From: Nocardiopsis suaedae
GTDB taxonomy: Bacteria; Actinomycetota; Actinomycetes; Streptosporangiales; Streptosporangiaceae
NCBI RefSeq assembly: GCF_027706745.1
Contig: NZ_JAQFWP010000008.1
Span: forward strand, 1-64,000
Length of the DNA: 64,000 nucleotides
Direction of reading: 5' to 3'
Shown piece by piece: positions 44,201-52,185 of the stretch. Below the pieces are notes generated by a model. That model did not search any database. It saw nothing but the letters and a program-made list of their open reading frames with translations, and had not been told where the DNA came from. Each line of letters begins with the position of its first letter. The stretch's first letter is position 1. Both the position numbers and the translations under genes were made by a program.

Positions 44201-44626
44201 CCGGCGGTGCGGTCGGGGCAGCGGATCATCTTCACCACCCTGGACGACGCCACGGGGCTGGTGGACCTGACGTTCTTCGAGTCGGTGCAGGACCGGTGCG
44301 CGGCCACGGTGTTCGGGTCCTGGCTGCTGGCGGTGCGCGGCCGGGTGCGCAGGGCGGGGCCGGGACTGCCGACGGTGAACGCGACCGAGGCCTTCGACCT
44401 GGAGGAGCTGACCCGCCTGTGGCACGAGGAGGGGCCCGGGGCCATGGACGCCCACCTGCGCCAGGGGCCGGGCCGCGGCCGACTGGCCGGGGTGGGCGGC
44501 CGCCGGGTGCGCTACGCGAGCGGGTTCACCCTGACCCCGTACGCGGAGACCGGCCCCCCGGGCGGCGGCGCCGACGCGGCCCCGAGGAAGCTGTGGCACG
44601 CCAGCCCGGGAAGCACGGGCAGGTGA
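41225..44626 (+). CDS. dnaE2: Error-prone DNA polymerase III alpha subunit
   Basis: A 1133-residue C-family polymerase. The palm active site is GLPDIDLDVES near residue 396 with the catalytic aspartates; SFGFCKAHAAAFALPTYQSAWLKRHHP near 740-766 is typical of DnaE. The C-terminal OB-fold domain includes TTLDDATGLVDLTFF. The N-terminal PHP domain is degenerate: the usual HxH motif reads HLDVS and LTDHDG reads LTDRDG, so no proofreading is expected. The ATG at 41225 has GAGGGG upstream. DnaE2 does mutagenic lesion bypass in the SOS response, usually with ImuA'/ImuB, which are not in this window. Confidence 0.9.
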   Translation: MTAAAPAPFAHLDVSSSASMRHGTSHPAVLAERAAELGMDMLGLTDRDGVYGAVAHLKACRDAGIRPVLGVNLAVAAPDGGRLTLLARGARGWASLCRLVTDAHAAAGADPGAVPAVSPASLAARSEGLVALLGPDSDVGQAAARGHRERARRLLERWSAAAETAVEVVDHLGPGHRRRAAALLSLARQSRTLAVLGNAVRYPRPQDAEVAQVIDEARRWLPGGAPPQGPATSQAYLKSTEEMLQVAERVCGPDPAEARRLLAHTRALAASCALDPEADLGLGRPHMPHVADARDRLWRACEVGLDRRGLRGDERARSRLASELETIENKGFSAYFLTVADIAERIRARGIRCSIRGSGTGSLVNHLIGISAVDPLANGLLMERFLSPGRKGLPDIDLDVESARRLEAYEAVFEGYPDAACVSMMETYRARSAIRDAGAAMGLPPHEVDVLAKAFPRIRARQIRQACEDLPELRTGRLGEHPARALFRLAERLDGLPRHAAMHPCGIVVSDASLRDRAPLQPSRTGFDMVQFDKDDVEEMGLIKLDVIGVRLQSAMAHALDEVERTGGGRVDIDALPDGDPATYAMIRSSATLGCFQIESPGQRELVGKLKPKDMGDLIIDISLFRPGPVGSDMVAPFLAARREAAEGAPGSRVRGPDLVSPVLAEVLRETGGVVVYHEQVLMMLHLMTGCGLDQAEVMRRRLGTEEGREQVRGLFTRMALECGRPAEEVERAWEVLASFGSFGFCKAHAAAFALPTYQSAWLKRHHPAAFYAGVLTHDPGMYPKRAVIDDARRFGVPVLGVDVDRSGRTWRAERTPEGRWGVRASLADVKGISSAEVDAVAAGAPYASLRDFTARAGVSRDVLDRLIEVGALDRVGAGPGGERVNRRDLLLRAGELERVGRSGPGGGQLGLAVEPGAEARAAGLPEMTPADEVQAELRVLGYDASRHLLDCYAEVLAALAARHGAVRARDLARARHGDPVLVLGVKVATQTPAVRSGQRIIFTTLDDATGLVDLTFFESVQDRCAATVFGSWLLAVRGRVRRAGPGLPTVNATEAFDLEELTRLWHEEGPGAMDAHLRQGPGRGRLAGVGGRRVRYASGFTLTPYAETGPPGGGADAAPRKLWHASPGSTGR

Positions 44627-44702
44627 GCGCTCGCCGTCTTGGGATCCTCCCCCTCTCTAGGAGGCAGGAGGAGGCTCAGGTGACGGGGCCGGCGGCTCCT
44701 GC

Positions 44703-44815
44703 GGCAGCGCTGTCGGGCGGCGGGGGTGTGCGCGGTCGCCGTGTTGGGCGGCGACGGCGACATCCGGGCGGATCCCCGGCCCCGTCTGCCGTCCGGCGGG
44801 CCCCTCGCGGTCCGG
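44703..44815 (+). repeat. Interspersed repeat, copy 3 (partial)
   Basis: It matches positions 8441-8553 over exactly 113 bp, from GGCAGCG to CTCGCGGTCCGG, without net gaps. It precedes a hairpin element just as copy 1 does (31 bp here, 73 bp there). Confidence 0.65.
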
Positions 44816-44845
44816 GAGGGCGGCACGACCGGTGCGCCCGTGCCC

Positions 44846-44913
44846 GGCGATGATCTCGACAAGGGTGCTGTCGAAACCGCCGGAATGGCAGCACTTCCGT
44901 CGAGATCATCGCC
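44846..44913. repeat. Hairpin element, copy 2 (inverted)
   Basis: It has the same 68-bp size, 25-bp arms and 18-base loop as 8626-8693. The arms are imperfect around the AAGGG/CTTCC position. The loop matches the reverse complement of the first copy's loop (ACCGCCGGAATG shared), so this copy lies in the opposite orientation. Confidence 0.75.
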
Positions 44914-45147
44914 GATTTCACGACACGGGATGCCCCCCTCCGACTGTCCGTTATGCCCGGTAAGCGACGCTCGGGCGGCCACGTACCTCCGCCACCGCGC
45001 TCCCCGGACCACCGGCGGCCCGCCGGACGCCGCGATCGCGTTCAACTCCGACCCGGAGGACTGCTACCGCGCCGCCGCGCGCTGGATCGGCTGACACCGG
45101 CGGAAGACCGGCCGCGGCCTCTGGCCGGGGCCACCGGCCGTTCGGAG

Positions 45148-45897
45148 TCACGTTCGGCCGATGGTCCCGACGTGCGGGCGCCGCGCCACGAACACGAGCT
45201 CGCGGCCCGGGCGGTCGGGCGCGTCGCGGATGTCCTCGACCGTGAACCCCTGGGCGAGCAGTCCGGCCACGACCTCCTGCCGCTCACGGAAACGCAGCGT
45301 CGAATCCGAGGTCAGAACCCGGCCGTCCAAGGCGAACGCGTAGGTCGTGCGGAACTCCACCAGCGGCAGGGCGACGCGGGTGACCTCGATCCAGGTCTCG
45401 ACGACACCGATCCCCGCGACGTCCGCGACGCCGTGCGTCCGCCCGCGCGTCCACCCCTCCCATGCGCGGAAGGCCGGGTCCCGTGTCTCGAACACGAGGC
45501 GTCCTCCGGGGACCAGCACCTCGTACACCCGCTGCAGGGTCTCCCGCCAGGCCTGGGGATCCACGATGGACTGGGCGGCGTTCCCCGTCATCGTCGCCAA
45601 GTCGGCGCCCACCGCCGGGAGCGCGGACGCGTCGCCGTGGATCCACCGCACGCGGCCGCTCCCCGCCTTTGCGCGGGCCACATCGATGGACGCCCTGGCG
45701 GGGTCGAGGCCGACGACCTCGATCCCGCGGTCGGCGAGGAGGAGCGCGAACACCCCGGTCCCGCAGCCGAGGTCCAGCACGCAGCGCGCGCCGAACTCCT
45801 CGGCCGCCACGAGGTGGGCGTCCAGGTCTTTACGGCCGCCTTCGACGGCATCGTAGACCGCCGCCAACCGCGGATCGCCGAAGCACTCGTCGACCAT
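45148..45897 (-). CDS. Class I SAM-dependent methyltransferase
   Basis: A 249-residue methyltransferase. SAM-binding motif I is VLDLGCGTGVFALLLAD near 41-57; motif II is VVGLDPARASIDVA near 62-75; GDASALP follows and the motif-IV region is ATMTGNAAQSIVD. The C-terminal part is beta-rich. The substrate is unknown; the GNAT upstream is on the same strand 86 bp away. The ATG at 45897 was chosen as the first in-frame start that fits the fold. Confidence 0.85.
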   Translation of the reverse strand: MVDECFGDPRLAAVYDAVEGGRKDLDAHLVAAEEFGARCVLDLGCGTGVFALLLADRGIEVVGLDPARASIDVARAKAGSGRVRWIHGDASALPAVGADLATMTGNAAQSIVDPQAWRETLQRVYEVLVPGGRLVFETRDPAFRAWEGWTRGRTHGVADVAGIGVVETWIEVTRVALPLVEFRTTYAFALDGRVLTSDSTLRFRERQEVVAGLLAQGFTVEDIRDAPDRPGRELVFVARRPHVGTIGRT

Positions 45898-45983
45898 GGG
45901 GCGGAGGATACGCCCGGCGCCTCCGGCACCGAAACCGGTTTTCGGGCGGATCGGTCCCGGATGGCCGAAGAGGGCGGCTCCTG

Positions 45984-46454
45984 TCAGTCGGCCGGCGGGG
46001 GGAGCGGCTTCTTGAAGCCCACGTGGGTCGGCTCGTAGTCCAGGCGCTCGTAGAAGCGGTGGGCGTCCTCCCGCGTGCGGTCGGAGGTGAGCTGGACCAG
46101 CGCGCACCCCCGTTCGCGGGCCTGGGACTCGGCCCACTCCATCATCCGGGCGCCGATGCCCCTGCCCCGCAGGTCGGTCCGCACGCGCACCGCCTCGACC
46201 AGGGCACGGGTGGCGCCGCGCCGCGACAGGTAGGGGATGAACGTGATCTGCAGCGTCCCCACGATCCGCCCGTCCTCCTCGGCGACGGCGAGGAGCTGGT
46301 GGGGGTCGGCGTCGATCTCCTGGAACGCCTTCAGGTAGGGCGTCAGGTCCCCGGAGGTCTCCCGGCCCCGGCCGATCACATCGTCGGTCAGCATCCCGAC
46401 GATCTCTGCCACGTCCTCGGCCTGCGCCCGCCTCATCCGCAACGGCTCCGACAT
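45984..46454 (-). CDS. GNAT N-acetyltransferase
   Basis: 156 residues. The acetyl-CoA motif is VRTDLRGRGIGARMMEWAESQARE near 92-115, followed by CALVQLTSDRTREDAHRFYERLDYEPTHVGF, the usual end of single-domain GNATs. The ATG at 46454 has GGGAGAGG upstream. The acceptor is unknown. It is divergent from a LysE-type exporter. Confidence 0.88.
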   Translation of the reverse strand: MSEPLRMRRAQAEDVAEIVGMLTDDVIGRGRETSGDLTPYLKAFQEIDADPHQLLAVAEEDGRIVGTLQITFIPYLSRRGATRALVEAVRVRTDLRGRGIGARMMEWAESQARERGCALVQLTSDRTREDAHRFYERLDYEPTHVGFKKPLPPPAD

Positions 46455-46612
46455 GCCTCTCCCCCGCTCGTCCTCGCCCGGCCTGGGCCCCGTGAACGGC
46501 GTGAAGCCTACCCCTGCCCGATCCCCTGCCCGGACGGGGCCCAGGTCCGGGCCCGCCCCGGCGCCGGGAAAAGGGATGGAGCCGTCGTACCCCGCCGTGC
46601 TCGAATGGCCGG

Positions 46613-47251
46613 ATGACCGACCCCCGCCTCCTCGCGGCGTTCGCCGTCGCATCCGTGCTGATCGTCCTGGCCCCCGGCCCCAGTGTGCTGTTCGTCGTCG
46701 GCCGCGCCCTGGCGCACGGGCGCCGCGTGGCCCTGGCCAGCGCCGCGGGCAACGCGATCGGGGCCTACGCGCTGGTCGCGGCCGTCTCGCTCGGCCTCGG
46801 CCCGCTCGTGGAGCGCTCTGTCGTCCTGTTCACCGTGCTGAAGCTGGCGGGCGCGGCCTACCTCGTCCACCTGGGCGTGAAGGCGTGGCGCGAGCGCGGG
46901 GCCCTGCGGGCCGAGGTCTCCGCAGGCGCCCCCGAGGGGCGACTGCCGCGCCTGCTGTGGGAGGGCTTCGCCGTCGGCGCGGCCAACCCGAAGACCCTGG
47001 TGTTCTTCGCCGCCGTGCTCCCGCAGTTCGTCGACCGCGCCCAAGGGCACGTGGCGCTGCAGATGCTCCTGCTCGGCCTGGTCTTCAGCGCCATCGCGGT
47101 GGTCTGCGACAGCGGCTGGGCCCTGGGCGCCTCGACGGCGCGGGCCTGGTTCGCCCGCTCGCCCCGCCGCCTGTCGGCGATCGGCGGTGCGGGCGGGCTG
47201 TGCATGATCGGCCTGGGTGCCACCGTCGCCGCCACCGGGCGCAAGGATTGA
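46613..47251 (+). CDS. LysE/RhtB family exporter
   Basis: A 212-residue inner-membrane exporter with six hydrophobic segments. The family signature APGPSVLFVVGRALAHG is at about 20-36, and the GAANPKTLVFFAAVLPQFV segment at 122-140. It would export amino acids or related metabolites. The ATG has no clear ribosome site. It is monocistronic. Confidence 0.88.
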   Translation: MTDPRLLAAFAVASVLIVLAPGPSVLFVVGRALAHGRRVALASAAGNAIGAYALVAAVSLGLGPLVERSVVLFTVLKLAGAAYLVHLGVKAWRERGALRAEVSAGAPEGRLPRLLWEGFAVGAANPKTLVFFAAVLPQFVDRAQGHVALQMLLLGLVFSAIAVVCDSGWALGASTARAWFARSPRRLSAIGGAGGLCMIGLGATVAATGRKD

Positions 47252-47287
47252 CATCCATAGGGGCATCGACGGGGCGGGGCGGCGGCC

Positions 47288-47722
47288 TCAGGGCCGCACG
47301 CCCTCCGCCGACTCGGCGATGACCCGGCGGAAGCGCGGACAGGTCACCACGTCGTCGTGCTCGCAGGCCAGTGCGCCCTCCAGGAGTTCGGCGGCCCGGT
47401 TGAGCACGGCGATCCGCTCCCGCAGCTCGCTCAGCCCCTCGGCGAGCACGCGCTGCCGTTCCCCGCCGCCGTGCGCCCCCAGCACGGCCCGCATCCGGTC
47501 CAGCCCGAGCCCGGCCTCCTTGCCGCGCAGGATCATCGCGATCCGCACCAGGTCCTCGCCGCCGTACACGCGGCGCCCGGCGGCGTCCCGCCCCGGAGCC
47601 AGCAGGCCCTCGTCCTCCCAGTGGCGCAGCACGTGCGGCCGCAGCCCGAAGCGCGCCGCCGCGTCCCCGATCGGCAGCGCTCGGCCGCCCTCGCTTGCCT
47701 TCATGCCGACATTAACTCGCAT
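47288..47722 (-). CDS. MerR family regulator
   Basis: 144 residues. The N-terminal HTH (LPIGDAAARFGLRPHVLRHWEDEGLL) is at about 16-41, followed by the dimerisation helix. The C-terminus has CEHDDVVTCPRFRR, with two cysteines that could bind metal. The ATG at 47722 has GGAGG 7 bp upstream; an ATG six codons later is an alternative. It is divergent from a methyltransferase 57 bp away, which it may control. Confidence 0.85.
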   Translation of the reverse strand: MRVNVGMKASEGGRALPIGDAAARFGLRPHVLRHWEDEGLLAPGRDAAGRRVYGGEDLVRIAMILRGKEAGLGLDRMRAVLGAHGGGERQRVLAEGLSELRERIAVLNRAAELLEGALACEHDDVVTCPRFRRVIAESAEGVRP

Positions 47723-47779
47723 GATCGGGCCTCCGGAGAAGAGCCGGCGGGCGCCGCCCGCCCGGACCGAGGAGGACCT

Positions 47780-48571
47780 GTGGCCACCACCGACCGGATG
47801 ACCGACCCCGCCGCGCGCGATGCCGAGGAGACGGAAGACCTCATCGCCGCCCTGGACGCCTTCGACACCGTCCCCGAGGCCGCCGCCCTGCGCGAGCGGT
47901 CCCACACCCTGCTCGCCCCGCCGGCCGGGGGCACCGTGGTCGACGCGGGGTGCGGCGCCGGGCGCGCGGTGGCCGAACTGGCCGGGCGGGGCGCCGTGCC
48001 GGTGGGCATCGACGCCGACCCCCGCATGGTCGCGGCCGCCCGTCACCGGGTGCCCGGAGCCGACGTACGGGTCGGAGACGCCGCCCTGCTCCCGCTGGCC
48101 GACGGGTCCGCGGCGGGGTACCGGGCGGAGAAGGCGCTGCACGCGCTGGCCGACCCGGCCCGCGCGGTGGCCGAGGCCCATCGGGTGCTCGCCCCGGGCG
48201 GCAGGGCCGTGCTGCTTGGCCAGGACTGGGACGGCTACCTGATCGATGCCGACGACCCGGACCTGACCCGGCGCGTCATCGCCGCAACCGCGCGCGGCGT
48301 GCCCTCCCCCGACAGCGCCCGGCGGTTCCGTGCGCTGCTGGCGGACGCGGGCTTCACCGGCGTGGAGGCCGAGGCGCACGTGCTGCTGCTGACGGACCCG
48401 GTGTTCCTGCCGATCGTCGCAGGGGCCGCCCACGGGGCGCACGCGGCCGGGGCGGTGAGCGCCGACGAGGCCGAGAGGTGGATCGACGACCAGCGGAGCC
48501 GGGCCCAGGAGGGGCGCTTCTCCGTCGCGATGTGCTTCTTCCTGGCGGTGGGGGTTCGACCGGAGGACTGA
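47780..48571 (+). CDS. Class I SAM-dependent methyltransferase
   Basis: A 263-residue methyltransferase with motif I VVDAGCGAGRAVAELA near 54-69, PVGIDADPRMVAAAR near 76-90, and HRVLAPGGRAVLLGQDWDGY near 133-152 (UbiE/CoQ5-like organisation). The GTG at 47780 follows GAGGAGG closely; ATG six codons later is possible. It is divergent from a MerR gene. The substrate is unknown. Confidence 0.85.
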   Translation: MATTDRMTDPAARDAEETEDLIAALDAFDTVPEAAALRERSHTLLAPPAGGTVVDAGCGAGRAVAELAGRGAVPVGIDADPRMVAAARHRVPGADVRVGDAALLPLADGSAAGYRAEKALHALADPARAVAEAHRVLAPGGRAVLLGQDWDGYLIDADDPDLTRRVIAATARGVPSPDSARRFRALLADAGFTGVEAEAHVLLLTDPVFLPIVAGAAHGAHAAGAVSADEAERWIDDQRSRAQEGRFSVAMCFFLAVGVRPED

Positions 48572-48706
48572 CGGCGGGGCGGGGTGCGGCGGTCACCTCC
48601 CATGGCAGGGGGCACTCCCTCGGATGAGGGCGCCCGCGGAACTCTCGGCGGCGGCCGGGGCCGCCGCTGGTCGGGCGCTGGTCGGCGGCCCCCGGCCCCG
48701 GCCGCC

Positions 48707-48864
48707 GGAGGTGACACCACTCCGGCGGGCGCCATCCGTTCACGGCTCCCGCCGGTCCAGTGGGGGCCCTGGGAGGACGCCGGGGTGGTGCTTAGGGCAT
48801 ACCGGGAACGGGATTCCGGTCCAGGCATCCAGCGGGTCGCCTCCGCTGGAGTGGTGTCATTTCC
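48707..48864. repeat. 158-bp element with 22-bp inverted ends
   Basis: Ends 48707-48728 and 48843-48864 are inverted copies with 19 of 22 matches, sharing TGACACCACTCC. The inside is non-coding. The size and inverted ends suggest a MITE-like element or a long structured RNA. Confidence 0.55.
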
Positions 48865-48890
48865 ATCGGACCGGATCAGCGTTGTGGGCA

Positions 48891-48926
48891 CGGTGCTGAG
48901 GGCGGGGCGGACCGCCTTCAGCACCG
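48891..48926. repeat. Strong hairpin
   Basis: CGGTGCTGAGGGCGG pairs with CCGCCTTCAGCACCG with a single G-T pair and a short loop. It has terminator form but lies over 300 bp from either flanking gene end. Confidence 0.6.
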
Positions 48927-49329
48927 ACCGGCGTCCCGCCGGTCGGTGGACGACCCGAGGCCGTAGTCGGACGGTGGCCACGGCTGCTCAAGGTTCCACC
49001 GCTCCAGCGGACACCGTCTTCTAGGGGGAGACCCCACTCGACGCCCCCGGCAGCCCCGTCGCGCACGCTTCCAGGGCACCCGTGTCGTCGCCCCCTGCCC
49101 TGCCCCCTGACCGGCCGCCGGATGGCCGGGGCGGTACGACTGTCACGACCCTGCGCCGCGTGCCCTCCCCCCCCCGGATCTAGATGGCGCCCCGCCGGTA
49201 ATGAGCCATGCCACCCCTGCGGTGCCGTCATCCGCGCCGCGTGTTTGGCCCGGCGCCCGGCGCCCGGGGAGCGGGAAGCGTGCGTGGAACCGGGCCGGAG
49301 GCCGAGTACCGGAGGCCGAGTACCGGGGG

Positions 49330-50190
49330 TCAGTACCGGTCCGCCCCCGTGATGCGCCTCGCCGTCTCGACGAAGTCCGCCAGTGCCGGGTGGGCCGCGT
49401 CGCGGCGCCACACCAGGTGCACCTGGACGGCGGGGGCGTCCTCCAGCGGCATGTACACGATCTCGGCGTGCCGCCGGGTCATCGCCACCGACCCCAGGGT
49501 GACCCCGATGCCCGCACCCGCCGCGATCAGGTCGATCCAGTCGTCGACGTTGGCCGTGTCGCCCACCACGCGGGGGCGCGGCCCCGCGCCCCACATGCCG
49601 GGGTCGGTGGTGCCGGTGACCGTGTTGACCAGCAGCCCTTCCCCCGCCAGGTCGGCCAGGCGCAGCGTCTCCGCCCCGGCCAGCCGGTGCCCGGCGGGCA
49701 GCGCCGCCCACCGCTCCTCGCGGTGCAGCCGCACCCCGGCGTACCCGCGCCCGTCCGGGACCGACCCGCGCACCACGCACGCGTCCACCTCCCCGGCCTC
49801 CAGGCGGGCCGTCGCGTCGTCGCGGCGCACCAGTTCGAGCGGGTGGTCCGGGTGCTCCTCGCGCCAGGCCCGCAGCAGCGGGGTGGTGAAGGGGCCGAAG
49901 GCACCCCAGGCGTGCCCGGTCCGCAGCGGGCGCCCGGCCGGCGCCCGGACCGCCTGTTCGAACGCGTCCAGGGCGCGCTGCGCCCGGTCCCGGAAGGCCT
50001 CTCCCTCGTCGGTCGCCTCGACGCCCCGGGGCGAGCGGCGCAGCAGTGCGGCGCCCACGTGCTGTTCCAGGTCGGACAGGGTGCGCGAGAGGGCGGGCTG
50101 GGTGATGTGCAGGCGCCGGGCGGCCCGTGTGATGCTGCGCTCTTCCACGGCCGCCAGGAACGCCCGCAAGTGGCGGATCTCGACCCCCAT
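49330..50190 (-). CDS. LysR family regulator
   Basis: 286 residues. The N-terminal HTH (IRHLRAFLAAVEERSITRAARRLHITQPALSRTLSDLEQ) spans about 4-43, and a PBP2-like effector domain follows. The ATG at 50190 is preceded by TATGCT 8 bp away, a leaderless arrangement. It is divergent from an EamA transporter gene, the usual layout for a LysR activator and its target. Confidence 0.88.
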   Translation of the reverse strand: MGVEIRHLRAFLAAVEERSITRAARRLHITQPALSRTLSDLEQHVGAALLRRSPRGVEATDEGEAFRDRAQRALDAFEQAVRAPAGRPLRTGHAWGAFGPFTTPLLRAWREEHPDHPLELVRRDDATARLEAGEVDACVVRGSVPDGRGYAGVRLHREERWAALPAGHRLAGAETLRLADLAGEGLLVNTVTGTTDPGMWGAGPRPRVVGDTANVDDWIDLIAAGAGIGVTLGSVAMTRRHAEIVYMPLEDAPAVQVHLVWRRDAAHPALADFVETARRITGADRY

Positions 50191-50331
50191 GCCCGCAGAG
50201 CATACCCCCATCGGGAAACGGCATTTCCTGCGGCCCCCGGTGAATGGCTAGAAAAGGAATCCGGGGTGCGGAGTGCTCCGCGCCCACCTTTTTCGCGCTC
50301 TCCCGGCCCTTTTGCCCGAAGAGGAGCCCCC

Positions 50332-51348
50332 ATGGCCGCCTCCGCCTCCGTCTCCGCCGCCGCGTCCGTGCGGGCGGCCGCCGCGGCGGCCCCCGCCGTG
50401 TTCGTCCTGCTGTGGGCGAGCGGGCCGCTGGCCGTGCAGGCCGGGCTGCCGCACACCACCGTCCCCGCGTTCCTGTTCCTACGGGCGGCGGGCGCCGCCG
50501 CGCTCTCATGGGGCGTCTGGGCGCTGGTCGGCGACCCCCTGCCCGCAGGGGTGCGCGCCTGGCTGCGCCTGGTGGCGGTCGCCCTGCTCATGCAGGTCGT
50601 CTACCAGGGCTTCTTCTTCCTGGCGCTGGCGGCGGGCGCGCCCGCCGCCACGGTGATCGTGATCGTCGCCCTGCAGCCGGTGCTGACCGCCGCCGTCGCC
50701 GCGTGGGCCTCCGGTGGCCGCGGCCCGGCGCTGTGGGCCGGGCTGGCCCTGGGGGTGGCCGGGGCGGCGCTGACGGCCGGGGCCGGGCTGGGCGAGTTGT
50801 CCGGCGGCGACGGCGGTGCGCTGGGGACGGCGTGCGCGTTCGCCGCGCTCTTGGGCATCACGGCCGGGACCCTGGTGCAGGGGCGCGCGTCGGGGACGGG
50901 GCTGTGGGCGTCGCTGGCCCTGCAGAGCACGCTCAGTGCGGCCGTGTTCGCGGTGGTCGCGCTGGCGGGCGGGCGCATGCGGTTCGACTGGGAGCCGGGC
51001 CTGCTGGCGGGCGCGGGGTGGATGGCCGCCGTGGTGTCGGTGGGGGCGACGGCACTGCTGTACGCGATGGTGGCGCGCGGCGAAGCGACCGGGGTGACCG
51101 CGCTCTTCTTCTGCGTGCCGCCGGTGACCGCCCTGCTGGAGTGGGCGGCGCACGGCCGCGTGCCGGGACCGCTGGAGGCGGCGGGGATGCTCTGCGCGGC
51201 CGCGGCGATCGCCGCCGTGCGGCGGGGGCCGGCGGCCCGCCCGGCGCGGCCGGGGATACGGCCGGAGGTGCGGCCGGGGGCGGACCGGAAGGCCGACGGC
51301 GCCGCCGCTCCCGCACGGCGGAATATCCGCCCCGCCCGCCGATGGTGA
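50332..51348 (+). CDS. EamA/DMT family transporter
   Basis: A 338-residue membrane protein with ten hydrophobic segments in two EamA repeats and an arginine/proline-rich cytosolic tail. Members export metabolites or amino-acid derivatives. The ATG has GAGGAG upstream. It is divergent from the LysR gene at 49330, its probable regulator. Confidence 0.87.
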   Translation: MAASASVSAAASVRAAAAAAPAVFVLLWASGPLAVQAGLPHTTVPAFLFLRAAGAAALSWGVWALVGDPLPAGVRAWLRLVAVALLMQVVYQGFFFLALAAGAPAATVIVIVALQPVLTAAVAAWASGGRGPALWAGLALGVAGAALTAGAGLGELSGGDGGALGTACAFAALLGITAGTLVQGRASGTGLWASLALQSTLSAAVFAVVALAGGRMRFDWEPGLLAGAGWMAAVVSVGATALLYAMVARGEATGVTALFFCVPPVTALLEWAAHGRVPGPLEAAGMLCAAAAIAAVRRGPAARPARPGIRPEVRPGADRKADGAAAPARRNIRPARRW

Positions 51349-51446
51349 CGCAATTCTCCATTGTCATTCGCGTCCCGGGGCCTTTTCCGCTTGCCGCCGC
51401 CGCGGCGATGTCGTATATCTCTTCACAGGGGCCCGGCGATCGGGCC

Positions 51447-51487
51447 CGCGGACGAGGGAGCCGTACCCGCTCGACGACAAGACGGCC
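51447..51487 (+). promoter_or_regulatory. Guanidine-III (ykkC-III) riboswitch
   Basis: The leader contains GGACGAGG, GCCGTACCC and GACAAGACGGC in order and with the spacing of the guanidine-III aptamer described from Thermobifida fusca; GCCGT and ACGGC can form its pseudoknot. It ends 21 bp before the start of the first SMR gene, next to the ribosome site, so translational control by guanidinium is likely. The downstream genes are of the expected exporter type. Confidence 0.88.
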
Positions 51488-51508
51488 ATGGAATGAGGTC
51501 GGAATTTC

Positions 51509-51823
51509 ATGGCGTGGTTCGTGCTGGTCGTCTCCGGGGTCCTGGAGGCCGTGTGGGCCTCGGCCCTGTCGGCCTCCGAGGGGTTCCGCCGGCGGCGCCC
51601 GACGGTCCTGTTCTTCGTCGCGCTCGCCCTGAGCATGGGCGGGCTGGCCTGGGCCATGACGTCCCTGCCGACCGGGACCGCCTACGCGGTCTGGGTGGGC
51701 ATCGGCGCCACCCTGACGGTGGTGTGGGGCTTCGCCACCCGGCAGGACCGGGCCTCGACGGGCAAGGTCCTGCTGCTGCTCCTGCTGGTCGGCTCCATCA
51801 TCGGACTGAAGGCGGTGAGCTGA
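51509..51823 (+). CDS. SMR family guanidinium-type exporter, subunit 1
   Basis: A 104-residue four-helix small multidrug resistance protein. Helix 1 carries the essential glutamate in GVLEAVWASAL (residue 13), and SEGF ends it as in Gdx/SugE proteins. PTGTAYAVWVGIGA in helix 3 is a family hallmark. With the next gene it probably forms a heterodimeric H+/guanidinium antiporter, controlled by the guanidine-III riboswitch just upstream. Two bases separate its stop from the next start. Confidence 0.92.
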   Translation: MAWFVLVVSGVLEAVWASALSASEGFRRRRPTVLFFVALALSMGGLAWAMTSLPTGTAYAVWVGIGATLTVVWGFATRQDRASTGKVLLLLLLVGSIIGLKAVS

Positions 51824-51825
51824 GC

Positions 51826-52185
51826 ATGCCGTGGATCGTTCTTCTCGTCAGCGCGGTGTTCGAGGCCGTGTGGGCCACCGCCATGGGCATGTCCGACGGG
51901 TTCAGCGAGCCGGTCCCGACCGCGGTGTTCGCGGTCGCGCTGGCGGTGAGCATGGTGGGCCTGGGCTGGTCGGTCAAGCACATCCCGATCGGGACCGGGT
52001 ACGCGGTGTGGGTCGGTGTCGGCGCGGCGCTGACGGTGGTCTACGCGATGGCCACCGGGGCCGAGCCGGTGTCGGGGGCCAAGATCGTGTTCATCGGCGG
52101 CATCATCCTGGCCGTGGTCGGCCTGAAACTGGTCCCGGGCAAGAAGGCCTCCGATGAAAAGGCCCGGCACGGCGTCGACGCCTAA
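51826..52185 (+). CDS. SMR family guanidinium-type exporter, subunit 2
   Basis: A 119-residue paralogue of the preceding protein with the same key features: glutamate 13 in AVFEAVWATAM, SDGF, and PIGTGYAVWVGVGA. A charged C-terminal tail follows helix 4. Paired SMR genes usually encode heterodimers with opposed topology. It lies in one transcript with subunit 1 under the riboswitch. Confidence 0.92.
   Translation: MPWIVLLVSAVFEAVWATAMGMSDGFSEPVPTAVFAVALAVSMVGLGWSVKHIPIGTGYAVWVGVGAALTVVYAMATGAEPVSGAKIVFIGGIILAVVGLKLVPGKKASDEKARHGVDA

Larger units (their letters stand above)
44627..45147. other. Intergenic with repeat copies
   Basis: No convincing gene is present. It holds the third 212-bp-family copy (113 bp) and the second 25-bp-arm hairpin. 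A plus-strand frame ending ...SDPEDCYRAAARWIG at 45094 looks protein-like over its last 25 codons only and may be a decayed gene end. Confidence 0.5.
48572..49329. other. 758-bp gene-free region with inverted repeats
   Basis: No credible gene is found. It contains a 158-bp element with 22-bp inverted ends and a separate strong hairpin. The remainder is GC-rich with a C-run near 49170 and a short TACCGG duplication near 49315. Confidence 0.6.

Noticed and set aside
44953-45094. Small protein ending SDPEDCYRAAARWIG
   Set aside because: Only the last 25 codons look protein-like; the frame upstream runs through repeat sequence and has no supported start.
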